A DNA stretch of 64,000 nucleotides. Source: Undaria pinnatifida (lineage: Eukaryota > Sar > Phaeophyceae > Laminariales > Alariaceae). Location: NCBI GenBank assembly GCA_012845835.1, contig JABAKD010000025.1, forward strand, positions 11,167,264 through 11,231,263, read 5' to 3'. Positions 11,562 to 20,797 of the stretch are shown piece by piece. Made by a program: the position numbers and the translations under genes. How positions within the stretch are numbered: the stretch's first letter is position 1; every line of letters starts with the position of its first letter. The notes under the pieces were generated by a model. The model did no database searches and was not told the DNA's origin. It worked only from the letters and a program-made list of their open reading frames with translations.

Positions 11562-11886
11562 TTTTCTAATCGATGGCTTGTCGTTTTGCGTAGTGAACAG
11601 GTCACTAAAACTGCTGAAGGTGTTGACGTGGCTACCATAGCAGAATCACGCCCTTTCATAGCAGATTCACTCCCTTCGCTTTCGCGAAGCCCCGTTTGGA
11701 ATGGCCCTATTCGCGTACAATTAGGCATTGTTATCACAGCTCGATTTAGTTTAAAACAGCTCGGTTGATTATGAAGTCATGATCTGCTTTGGTACTCTAT
11801 TGTGTTCGGAGGTATTCATACGTGAATCCTTCCAGCACTATATCCAGTATGCTGTCATCGTTGAATACTTCTCCCATGTATACCAG
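11562..11886. other. upstream of copia remnant, nothing clear
   Basis: Minus-strand gag sequence may continue here in another frame, but no motif supports it. Confidence 0.3.
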
Positions 11887-12640
11887 TTCTCCGACACGAT
11901 AATTTTCCAGGTTTTATATTTTGCTATTGACATGGGCACCCTGCAACTTTACGCCAAAAAACAATATAGTTTTTAGAATTCAGTGGACGGCTTCTGGCAG
12001 TCCCTCATATTTTATTTTTTGTTTGGTTAGGACTGCCCCCAGATTAAAAAAACAGCAGTTTTCAACAAAGAGACCATGTGACCCTCAGATTTAGGAGCTG
12101 ACCGGGTAGACGGGGAAGGCCGAGCGGTGGGGAAGAAAGACGGATGCTTGCTCACTCAAACAAATCACAAAACCTAATGCCGCCGCGGAAGAGTCGAAGG
12201 CATCCGACCCCTTCCAAGACGCCGCTGAGCGCTTCTCCCCAAAACCCAGCGGCGGTGAGAGGTGATGCGGTCCACGCATGGATGGCGTTTAGTTCCGAAG
12301 AGGTGACGGAATCTCCACCCTGAAGAGGCAGTTGTCCATTCATAACGTGAGCATAGCCGGCTGGTGGTCAATCCTGATGTCACAGCGAGATCGACATCGT
12401 TGGGGGGCGCCGACTATAGAAGTAAACGGACCACCCCGCGTGGACAGGAATTAAAAACAGAACAACGCGTGGTGTGTACGCTCTGACCTGAAGCTGGCGG
12501 CGAGGCGTGAGCCAAGCTGTTCATTGTCAAGGTTTGATTTTCCAGACAGCTACTCATTTCGAACCATACGCACCAGCATCCGTCCCCTGCTAGCGTATTT
12601 ATATCACATGCTGCTGTAGTCGGATCTACATATATATATA
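11887..12640. repeat. Dispersed repeat, copy 1 (second copy at 58167-58930)
   Basis: About 750 bp present again in the same orientation at 58167-58930 with roughly 85-90 percent identity by eye and small indels. Shared anchors include GGGCACCCTGCAACTTTACG, GGACTGCCCCCAGATT and CATCCGTCCCCTGCTAGCG. No coding domain is recognised. Short minus-strand frames are only partly conserved between the copies, so it is probably a non-autonomous transposon or solo terminal repeat. Confidence 0.7.
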
Positions 12641-12734
12641 CAATCCTTATTTGGTGTCGGGGATTTGGTCAGGAGTTTTTTTTGTCTCGGCCGAAGTATG
12701 CGATTCGCGGAACTGGAATTCTTAGTCGAATCTA

Positions 12735-13177
12735 TGTAACGAACGGATAAAGAACTAATTTAGACACACGTACCCAAGTCTCCAATCCCTTGGCCCAACT
12801 CTCTCACCGCTTCTAGTTCGTTTCCTCCGCGTCTACCTTCAGGCTGATTCCTCCCGTCTGCTTGTTGCAACAGCTGCCTGCAAACACCAGTCTTGTCTCA
12901 CGCAGTCCTCTTCCAAGCGCTCGTACAATGTAACAAATCTCCGGATGACACCTCCAACAATGCCTCACGGTAACGATCGCTGTACTCAAGCTCGGTTCGC
13001 AGTAACTCACGCTCGTGTCCGATCAAGTTCAGGTTCCTTTTTCCCTCGTTTGGTTTTTTTGTGTGTTTTTCGACTGAGGCCGTGAGCGACACGCTTTCTA
13101 GACTAATCGGCGTTATACAGACCTAGGCAGCATTCCGCCACAGAGTTTCATGTGACGTCAAGTCAATCCGTCGCAAC
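12735..13177 (-). repeat. 3' LTR of the methyltransferase-bearing gypsy element
   Basis: Homologous to 22305-22744. On the plus strand it begins TGTAACGAACGGAT, matching the inner edge of the other LTR. The expected terminal TG (minus strand) is CG here. Confidence 0.85.
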
Positions 13178-13187
13178 GCCCCCCCAG
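13178..13187 (-). other. Polypurine tract
   Basis: A G-run (GCTGGGGGGG on the minus strand) ends exactly at the 3' LTR edge, the position of the plus-strand primer in LTR elements. Confidence 0.6.
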
Positions 13188-13559
13188 CACGGCTTCCCAA
13201 AACTACCGTGCTAACCGGGCTGCGGATACACTAGAGTAAGAGTGAGGGCCTTTTCCCACACTTAGTCGTGTTTCGATTACCCTAAGGCTCGGATGAGTGG
13301 CGTCTACCCTTTTCATGGATAGGCGTCTCTCAGGGGGTAGGGACCCTGGGCCTCGCGCGTTTTCGCATTAGGTTCCAGATTAGTACTGCGGGACTTGCTG
13401 GAATTTCTCATCAAGCGCACCAGCTGAAAGCCTCTTATCCACCACTTCCCGGCTTTTCCCATTAACCCGGGTAAGCCGAGGGCTTGGTTTTGCTCGCTAG
13501 TCGATCTTCGGCCATCGTCTTCTCCCTTTCTCCGACAAACTCCACTTCACGTTCCTCGT

Positions 13560-13940
13560 TTACGAGGAACCGGATTGCGAATTTCCGGTCTTCCCACCTT
13601 TCAGTGTTTCACGTTCGTTGAGCTCCTCCCAATCTCCGTCTGCGTACCGAACCCGCCAATACGGTGACTTGTAGTCGAAGACCTTTGAAAGGTGACGCTT
13701 TTTGTTTCCTTCAGCGTCCGCGAATTCCCTCCAGATCACGGTCCCCACGGTGTGTTGTTTCAACGCATGTTCGCGGTCGATCCCATCTCTTTCCTTCCGC
13801 GTTAGAGTCGAAGTTGGTCTTGCCCGGCACTCCGCTCCGTGATACGTTTCCCACAGCACATGGAAAACGTCCGGCTGTAAAGGGGTGAAACTGTCTCGTG
13901 CCTCCTCTTCGGACAGCCACTGCGACTCTGTGCCATTCAC
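13560..13940 (-). pseudogene. Tudor-like C-terminal domain of the gypsy polyprotein
   Basis: The 126-codon frame contains FTPLQPDVFHVLWETYHG, then GTVIWREFADAEG, and ends with VFDYKSPYWRVRYADGDWEEL. The alternating aromatic and acidic pattern (YWRVRYxDGDWEEL) is that of a Tudor/PWWP-like beta barrel, which in related retroelements sits C-terminal to integrase and is thought to read chromatin for target choice. It follows the integrase C-terminal domain, separated by a frameshift near 14000. The domain name is an inference from pattern. It could equally be classed as a chromo-like barrel. Confidence 0.55.
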
Positions 13941-14002
13941 GAACCGTCCCTTGTATCGCCACTTCTAAGCGTTGTCTCGACCCATCACAGGTTTTCTTTC
14001 TG

Positions 14003-15416
14003 TTAGGGTATACATAGGTATACATAGGCGACGCTACAATCGACGGCTGCTAGTCCGAAGTCAACTCCCCATGCCAGGTGAACAAATTCGTTTTCGAAGT
14101 CGTGATGGAGGTCGTCAGGACGTAAGTGGAACACCTTGATATTCGATGCTGACGTCCGTCGTCGGCGAATCCCTCGCCCATTCATCGTGACGATGTAGCT
14201 GAGTCCTGGCAAGGCAACTTCAGTCACCTCCCAAAGTCCGGTCCAGTGCTCGTCGGCTAGTTTATGCTGTATCCCTTTCCTTGCCATCACAGACTCTGTC
14301 TCCTTCACCAGCACCTTATCTCCGACAACAACACGGGTTCCCACCGAGGTCCGACCGATTTCAGCATTCCGATTCTCACTACTTTTCTGTCTGTCTTCAT
14401 GTCTTTCGATACAGCCATCCGTACATCCCGTGCCTCCTTGTATGCTTGACATTTGTCGGCCACGTAACTGTGCATCCCGCCTCTGAAATCACCACCATCT
14501 ATCTCGGGGTGCGTAGCATCAAGTTGCGTGCGTGCATCACGACTGAAGAAAAGACGGAAGGGAGTTGGCTTCCCCGGTAAGCGCAGGTCCGACGTGGTAC
14601 GATGGATCCACAGTGCCGGTTGTACATACTCGTCCCATCTGCGAGGCCAGGTCTTGCACAGTTCTCCTAGTGCTTCGTGTAGCCACCCCCCCAGTCTCCA
14701 CCGTCCCCTGAGCACGTGGATGATCGGCAGGCCCATAGGCGATAATCACGTTCAACCACTTACATAAGTGTTGCATCACCTCTGCTTTGAACTCGGATCC
14801 CGGATCACTGCGAACATACAACGGTAGCCCAAAAGTAAGAATCAATTTGAGCAGTTTCCTCGCTGCTCCGATTGCTTCTTTTGTGGGGAGTGGAAAGGCG
14901 AACAAGAACTTGCTGGCTTTGTCGACTGCCACCAGTACAACTTTGTTGCCTGCGTCCGACTTCACCCCCATGTCCTGGATGTCGACTTCGAGTACTTCCC
15001 CAGGTCGTAGAAACCTCGACGGTAGCATGGCAACCCTTTGACTCGCTGAACGCTTGCGACGTCTGCAACCACCCGAGAGGACGTAGTCTCTAACGTCCTT
15101 AATGAGGATGGGCCAGCAGTACCGATGACTAATCAAGGCTGTAGTTCTCACCGTCCCCGGATGCCCATAGGTGCTGTGCGCCAGCGCCATAATACCTGGA
15201 ACGAGAGATCAGGGAACTGCAAGTCGTGGGAACTTTCCCCGAGGTGCTACCCACTAGAGGCCGTTATCATCCATCACATATTCGCCACCTCCTGGTCCTC
15301 GGTTTCCCGCTTCCTGGAGTCCTTTCCGAATCTTGCCAAGTGCCATGTCTTCGCATTGCCTCTGCATCAGCTGTGGTATATCCTGGAAAATAGCTGTCAC
15401 CCTTTCCAGCATGGAT
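14003..15416 (-). pseudogene. Ty3/gypsy integrase
   Basis: An N-terminal stretch containing GEYVMDDNGL and PRGKFPRLAVP (15380-15200) precedes the HHCC zinc site AHSTYGHPG ... YVLSGGCRRRK, in which the first Cys of CX2C is Ser. The catalytic core follows: VLEVDIQDMG (first Asp), YVRSDPGSEF (second Asp) and HPRAQGTVE (Glu), all in 15190-14537. A frameshift moves reading to 14736-14305 (GGWLHEALGELCKTWPRRWDEYVQ, then LWIHRTTSDLRLPGKPTPF). A second shift moves it to 14452-14003, with the GPY/F-like end VLVKETES ... HWTGLWEVTEVALPGLSYIV. It would insert the DNA copy into the genome. The D,D,E residues are intact, but the zinc site and reading frame are broken. Confidence 0.85.
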
Positions 15417-15763
15417 TACTTTGACCGCTGGGGTCCCTTGGTCTCTTTCCCTGATCCGCGGTAACGGTTGCTGGTGTCCTTTGGTGATTCCTCCAACGGA
15501 TCACGTTGCCGTTTCGGTCTCGGGATGGGCTCTTTCAGTCTTCTGCGTTTGCGTGGGCGATCAACTTCCACTGGTAGTTCAGTAGTAGTGACCGTCTGCG
15601 CCGTTGCATTCTCCATTTCCTCCTCCTCAGGTAACGGCGGTTCCGCCTCCCAGACAACCTCCGGTTCCTGGGAAGTGGCCTTTTCCTGCGATCTCGTGAT
15701 CGCTCTTGGAACCTCAAAAGCCTTTGCTGTTGCGAGGGAATCTTCAAACACTATGCAGGCCAA
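15416..15763 (-). pseudogene. Acidic and basic linker with NLS-like cluster between methyltransferase and integrase
   Basis: A 115-codon frame of low-complexity sequence. An acidic stretch (PPLPEEEEMEN) is followed by a strongly basic bipartite cluster, RPRKRRRLKEP then PRPKRQRD. Nuclear import of the integration complex is a plausible role, as for NLS-like sequences in Ty1 and some gypsy integrases. This is inferred from composition only. There is no domain similarity that I can name. Confidence 0.5.
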
Positions 15764-15820
15764 TCCTTCAAGTTCCGGGACCTCTGGTGCCGGTTTTCCC
15801 AGTAAGCCTTGAACAGCTAC

Positions 15821-16690
15821 TTATACTAATACTGCTCGTAGCATTGGAGGAGACGTGAAATCTGCGATGACGTTTGCCGCTGCACTTTTGCTGACCGTCT
15901 GCGGGATCACGTAGTGTTCCTGCCCTGTGGTGTTCTTGGCGTAATCGTTGAAGTGCAACTCTTCGGCTTCTTCAAGGCGTGCCGCACCCGTTGGGTGTGC
16001 GATATACCCTTCGGTTGTTGTTTCCCCCATGATATGAGCACGGTTCAAAGAGATGATGGGCTCGCTGAACGAATAAATCGCTCGCTCTCCGTTACTTCTC
16101 TTCAGGGAGTATGCGCCTCTTCGTCCCAGAAATCCCCTTAAATCCTGAACTGGTGGCTTTACCTTCTCCAACTTCCGCTTCCAAACGGCTAACTTCCCTT
16201 TTGTGGCAAGGCCTCCCTTGATTCCTACCACGAATGTCCGCTTCCTCTTCCACGGAATCCCTATTTGGCTCGCTAGTATCTCCGTTCTGTCCACGATGTA
16301 GGACTCTCGTTCCAAAGCATGGAGAATCTCGTCGTTCCATTCCGTCGTTCGCAGAAGGTTGGCCAAACATTCGAGTATGAAAACTCGCGCGTCTGAGGCG
16401 ATGACAGCTTGGGCTAGCTACTCGCTCCGAATATTCCCTCCTTCTCTCGTATCTATTCAAACTTCCTGCAGGCGTCACCGACCACCACGTCTGGTCTCGC
16501 CTCTCTCAACATAATTGGGCATTCCTGCGACCCTGTTGTCACCCCAAGTAGCTTCGCACCGTTGTCCAGTCCATTTGCTCTGATGCATCCCAGTGCTCTC
16601 CAGTCCTGATCTACTGCTTCTGTGACCGTCAGCAATCCCTCTGATGCAAGGATTCTGCCTCCCCCCCCCACAGTCGAGCATGACCACCAC
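15821..16690 (-). pseudogene. DNA (cytosine-5) methyltransferase domain embedded in gypsy pol
   Basis: Motifs run in the order of a C5 DNA methyltransferase. Motif I: VVVMLDCGGGG with the SAM-binding Gly-rich loop (about 16690). Motif II: TEAVDQDWRALGCIRANG. Motif IV: PDVVVGDACRKFE, a degenerate form of GPPC that keeps the catalytic Cys (about 16465). Motif VI: VFILECLANLL, an ENV variant that keeps the Glu. Motif VIII: ASQIGIPWKRKRTFVVGI. Motif IX/X region: ARLEEAEELHFNDY, then TVSKSAAANVIADF near 15850. A target-recognition-like stretch, YSFSEPIISLNRAHIMGE, lies between VIII and IX. The frame breaks at a run of nine G (16661-16669) and again between 16453 and 16430. The domain replaces the usual short RNase H to integrase spacer, so it would be translated as part of pol. 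It would transfer a methyl group from SAM to cytosine in DNA. Confidence 0.8.
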
Positions 16691-16699
16691 TGGAAGCTC

Positions 16700-17448
16700 C
16701 GGTGCGATGACAAGCTTGGCCTGTTGAGTATCTGCCTCTGATAGGTCTTCTGGTGTGAGTGCGACGGCTGCGAGTACTGTAAGACTTTGAGTACTATATC
16801 CGTCCACATCTTCCATTCCCAAGGTTTCGAGGTGTACGCCGTCGAGCACTGGCCCCTGTGGCCCTTTGTGAACGTTTGGCAACGACTCGTTTCCTGGAAA
16901 AAAGTCGTCGAAATCTTCGATCACGATGCTCTTGTTCGGTAACCGCGACATCGCGTCTGGGAGCTGATGTTGTGTCCCTGGCCTCCACTTCAAGGTTATG
17001 TCGTGCTCCATCAATCTCAGAGTCCAGCGGTCGTATTTCGGTGTGAGAGATTGACGTTTGAAGAGCCAAGTCAACGCCGAACAGTCCGTGATAAGCGTGA
17101 ACGATCGCCCGCAAAAATGAACGATCGCCCCCAAAGATAGGGTTGGAATTTGCTTACTGCCAACATGACCACCATGCATTTACGGTCTGTTGCTGACCTT
17201 TTGGAGTCTCCTCTCGACCACCTTTTGCTGCCGTACGCAATCACCCTTTCCACTCCTTCGGTGAATTGTGTTAGCACCGCTCCTGCTCCTATCTCACTGG
17301 CATCGGTGGGCGGCGAGAACGGTTCTGTCCACACCGGCAGGGCTAGGATTGGAGGTGACGTCAAAGCCTCGATAAGCGCATCAAAAGCTTTGTTCTGCTC
17401 TTCTCCCCACGGGACGTTCTGTTTCTTCGCTCTCTTGGCTCTGAACAT
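16700..17448 (-). pseudogene. RNase H of the gypsy element, plus spacer to the methyltransferase
   Basis: TDASEIGAGAVLTQF (first catalytic Asp) and VIAYGSKRWS read in the frame 17448-17071. After a frameshift near 17170, FTLITDCSALTWLFK (catalytic Asp) and WRPGTQHQLPDAMSRLP follow in 17179-16475, which is the standard Ty3/gypsy RNase H ending. A spacer of about 80 residues, with an acidic segment IEDFDDFFPGNE, leads into methyltransferase motif I in the same frame. The role is degradation of the RNA strand during reverse transcription. Confidence 0.82.
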
Positions 17449-18347
17449 AGATTTCTCAGCAAGTTGGAAATGGGCGCCACCACGGTGCCATACTGGGGTA
17501 CGAATTGCCGTAAGTACCCTGTCATGCCCAGCAACATTCGCACTTCCTCCACCGTGTTCGGCCTTGACAGCTGCGTGATAGCATCAATCTTGATCGGGGC
17601 CGGCCTGGTACCAAGTCTATCGACGATCATGCCGACGAACTCCATGACCGAATGACAGAAATGAAACTTGTCAAGATTTACGGTTAAACGTCCTTGCCAT
17701 AGACACTCTAACGTTTCCCGCAGCTGTGACCATTGATCCTCAACGGTTTTCGACGGGATGGCGATGTCGTCCAGCCAGTTCTTGATTCCCCTATCCTTGA
17801 CGGTTAACAGTCGCCCTCCAATGTAGTTGGCAAACGCCGAAGGCTCGGTCTTCAACCCGACGCCGCAGCGAACGCATTCGTACAGCTTCCCGTCAGCGTC
17901 TCGAAACGCCGTCAGGTGTCGATCGTCTTCATGGATCTCGAGCTGTAAGAATCCTGAAGCTAAATCGATTCTGGAGAAATACTTCGACCCTTCCATCTCA
18001 TCCATAATGTGCTGCAAGTCCCCGAGTCCACCACTCTGTGATTTGAGAAGCGCATTGATACCTCGAAAATCCTGCACAACCCGCACTGTCTCATCTTTCT
18101 TGGGGACCGTCGAACAATTGTCGGCCCACTCGGAAGTTGGTTCCCGAATGGATCCATTCTTCAGGAGCTTTACCACCTCAGTCTGATTCATCTCGCGCTG
18201 TTCCGGGCTGTAGTGTCGAATGGGCGCCACGTATGGCTTGACGTGGGGATCTTTGAGCTCCAATCGCATGGGCACTCCTTTGCACGCTGGTACGCTCTTG
18301 GGGTTGACCGCGAACACGTCGTTGTACTCGTTGAGAATGCCCATCAA
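17361..18347 (-). pseudogene. Ty3/gypsy reverse transcriptase
   Basis: 328 codons are open. The order is LKNGSIREPTSEWADNCSTV, VRVVQDFRGINALL, YFSRIDLASGFLQLEI (catalytic Asp), SAFANYIGGRLL, NWLDDIAIPSK (the YxDD box, here WLDD), LDKFHFCH then MEFVGMIV, and the thumb VEEVRMLLGMTGYLRQFVP. The catalytic triad Asp is present. The Tyr of YxDD being Trp is uncommon. The frame is lost at about 17460, where RNase H continues in another frame. Upstream it is in the same frame as the protease, separated by two TAG codons. Confidence 0.9.
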
Positions 18348-18371
18348 TGTGTCCTTTTCGCTCGGACTGAG

Positions 18372-18950
18372 CTATCCGAAGTTGGCCTCTCCCAGGTCCA
18401 CCTTGGGGGCTTCGCTCGGAATCTCTGCGATTTCACCCCCTTTGTTGCATTGCTCCGGTGGTCTCCCTTTGTCTTTCTTTTTGATCCCCTCGTCCTGTTT
18501 GGGGCTTGTCGGTTCCTCCGACACCGGGTTCATGAGCGACTTTATGCGTTCCCGATCGTAATTGTTAACAGCGTAAACCGTCGCATTCACCAGCCCCCCC
18601 TGGTTGTTCACATTTTCCTGGGTAACATTCGACAACTTACATTGAAGTGGTATACCCGGGGACCACCACTGTGCCCCCCTTGGCACCCCTAGATCCAATC
18701 CTATTTTAAGATCATAGTGGTTAGTTGGTTCTACCACTACGAGCTCTTGTACTTGAAGTTGAGGGACTTTGACAAAAGCGTCTACTTGGATACTGGTACC
18801 ACCTTGAACCTCTACGTCTTTCGCAATGCGTAGTTTCCAGTGCAGAGTGCCTTCGTCCTCCCAAACACAGCTTCCTAACCCCATAATCCCCGCCGGGATC
18901 TTCGGTTTCTCCAATTCTTCCGGTTTTTGCTCGTCCGTCGACGGTTTCAC
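18372..18950 (-). pseudogene. Protease to RT connecting region of the gypsy pol
   Basis: 192 codons in the same frame as protease and RT, bounded by TAG at both ends. It has the beta-rich segment usual between PR and RT in this clade (VVEPTNHYDLKIGLDLGVPRG, then LVNATVYAVNNYDRERI) and a charged tail (SEEPTSPKQDEGIKKKDKG). No separate enzyme activity is inferred. Confidence 0.6.
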
Positions 18951-18965
18951 CGTGCGATATTGGTC

Positions 18966-19586
18966 CTATTCAGCACACATCGCTCCTGCCTCGGCCTCTC
19001 CGTCCTCCCTCGGGGCGAATGGTATCCACGATGAAGATGGTGTCGACCGGAAACCCTCCTCAGCATCGAAACTGATGATACTTCGACTGTCCGTCATGAA
19101 CGCGGCTCCAAGCACCATCGCATACGGAAGTCCTCTCACCAACCTGAACTTTACACGGAATATTTGATTGACAGGTGCAAAGACTAGTGGCAGCAAGCAC
19201 GAGCCTACCAATTCCATCGGGGGTACGGCGCTGTTCTTTGGGTTTGCTGCGCTGAGTAATCCCTTTCCCGTTGGATTTATCAGCGACTTTCCCCAACCAT
19301 CCCGCTTTTCGATGGATTCGATGAACTGCCGCAACACGTAGTTTCCTCCGCCCGCCCCAGTATCCACCAGCATCGCGATCGGAAGTCGCCGGCTCGAGCT
19401 CGTTGCATGCCACAACGTTGCATGAACCCAAACATGTGACGTCTTAGTTTGCAGTGCTCCCATTTTCGATTGGTGAGAGAAACTCTTTGAACCCTGGCTG
19501 GTATTGACCAGTGAACCCTGACTGCTGTTGGCCAGTGAACCCTGACTGCTGTTGGCAAGCGAACCCTGGCTGCTGTTGACCAGCAA
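18966..19586 (-). pseudogene. Aspartic protease of the gypsy element
   Basis: After a Ser/Gln-rich start the frame reads IAMLVDTGAGGGNYVLRQF, the retroviral-type protease active site DTGA, and later YAMVLGAAFM, which matches the second hydrophobic-Gly motif of retropepsins. It is about 206 codons. The first 40 codons are four copies of a 30-bp repeat. It ends in TAG, beyond which the same frame continues into the connecting region. It would process the polyprotein in the virus-like particle. Confidence 0.82.
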
Positions 19587-19600
19587 ACCCTCGCTGTTGT
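19494..19600 (-). repeat. Four tandem 30-bp repeats at the gag/protease boundary
   Basis: A 30-bp unit (core AACAGCAGTCAGGGTTCACT on the minus strand) occurs about four times. In one frame it codes for a Gln-rich decapeptide (GFTGQQQS type) and in another for a Ser-rich one (NSSQGSLA type). Both frames are open across the array. Confidence 0.8.
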
Positions 19601-19641
19601 TGTTGTGGCGGCCTTGTCACCATCGGAGGTTCCCGTTGCGA

Positions 19642-19935
19642 TCAAGGGTTCGGTTGTGCTCCTCTTGGGGTTGTCTGTGGACCCCATCGTCCTCCAATTC
19701 CAAACGGTGACGGTAGGGAGGGAGCGGACATCTGATTGTACCCGCCTCCCGATCCTACAGGATTCACCAGTCCTGCTGCCCCTTGTCCTGCACCACCCTG
19801 TGAACCCCATCCACCCTGGCCGCCCTGTGGTAGGCCTCCAGCCTGGCAGCTCTGTGACGGGCCTCCCTGTGGTGGGCCTTCCCTCGGGTAAGGTGCACCA
19901 AAAGGTCCCCAAAAAGGTCCCCCTCTTCCTGCCAT
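19642..19935 (-). pseudogene. Gly/Pro-rich gag-like N-terminal region of the gypsy element
   Basis: The ATG at 19935 opens a 97-codon frame beginning MAGRGGPFWGPFG and continuing with repeated PQGG and GGQGG patterns. It ends at a stop at 19642, after which Gln-rich sequence continues. No capsid homology or CCHC zinc knuckle is seen. The gag assignment is by position, 5' of protease. Glycine-rich gag starts occur in several algal and protist retroelements, but this is only suggestive. Confidence 0.5.
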
Positions 19936-20470
19936 GTTATTTCATCCAATTAATCCTCCACCTCTCCCCGGGACGCCGCCCGTTTCCCTTTGACAAAACC
20001 TCTCGCTTTGTTGCCGTGTAGAGTAAGATGAACTCGAGGAAGTTGCGCAGTACACAACGGAATCGACGACGCTGTGTTGTATCCGACGAATCAAGCTGTG
20101 CAGTAGGAGCTGTGCATTATGCGACGGAAACGATGAGGCTGCGTGGTACACGATGTACTCGACGAAGCTGCGTCGTATAAGGTGAAGATGGTATCCAATG
20201 ATGTAGTCTAGGGAGACGGGTGAAGTCCAGGGGATCGATGGAGTCTAGTAACACCAAGTTGACCCCACCAAACGGGTATAAACATTGGCTTGGGACAAGG
20301 TGGGTGGGAAAAACGGGTGGTAAAAGGTTTCGAGTACATGTATATTTACCTCCCTGGTTTGTTGAAAGTTGTCCCCTTATCATAATATACATGCAACTCT
20401 TCGAAAGCTCGAGTCTTCACTAACAGAGTAACGTATGGCATCCCTTAGGTATCTAAGACACAAAAATGAT

Positions 20471-20590
20471 GAATATTAATGTATTCTTTACAAACCTCAA
20501 AATTCCAACGTACTTATCAAGCTTCCCCCCTATTAATGCATTCTTTATAATCCTCAAGATTCCAACGTACTTATCGAGCTTCCCCCCTTC
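20471..20590. repeat. Tandem duplication of about 63 bp in the leader
   Basis: AATGTATTCTTTACAAACCT and AATGCATTCTTTATAATCCT start successive copies. Both continue to ATTCCAACGTACTTATC and a CTTCCCCCC tail. Confidence 0.8.
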
Positions 20591-20608
20591 CCATTCTTAT
20601 ATGATAAT

Positions 20609-20797
20609 GTCCCTAAACCATGTTACCAATTCCGGTAAGTTCTTAGCATGACAAAGAGCAGCTATACAAAGGCTTACATTCCCCATACAAAATTAAAACT
20701 AGGACCTAAACCATGGGTTCAATTCCGGTAGGTTCTTAACATGACAAAGAGCAGCTATAGAAAGGCTTACGTTCCCCACACAAAATTGAAAACTAGA
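20609..20797. repeat. Tandem duplication of about 94 bp in the leader
   Basis: Two copies share CCTAAACCATG, CAATTCCGGTA, ATGACAAAGAGCAGCTATA and AAAGGCTTAC, ending in ACAAAATT(A/G)AAA. Confidence 0.85.
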
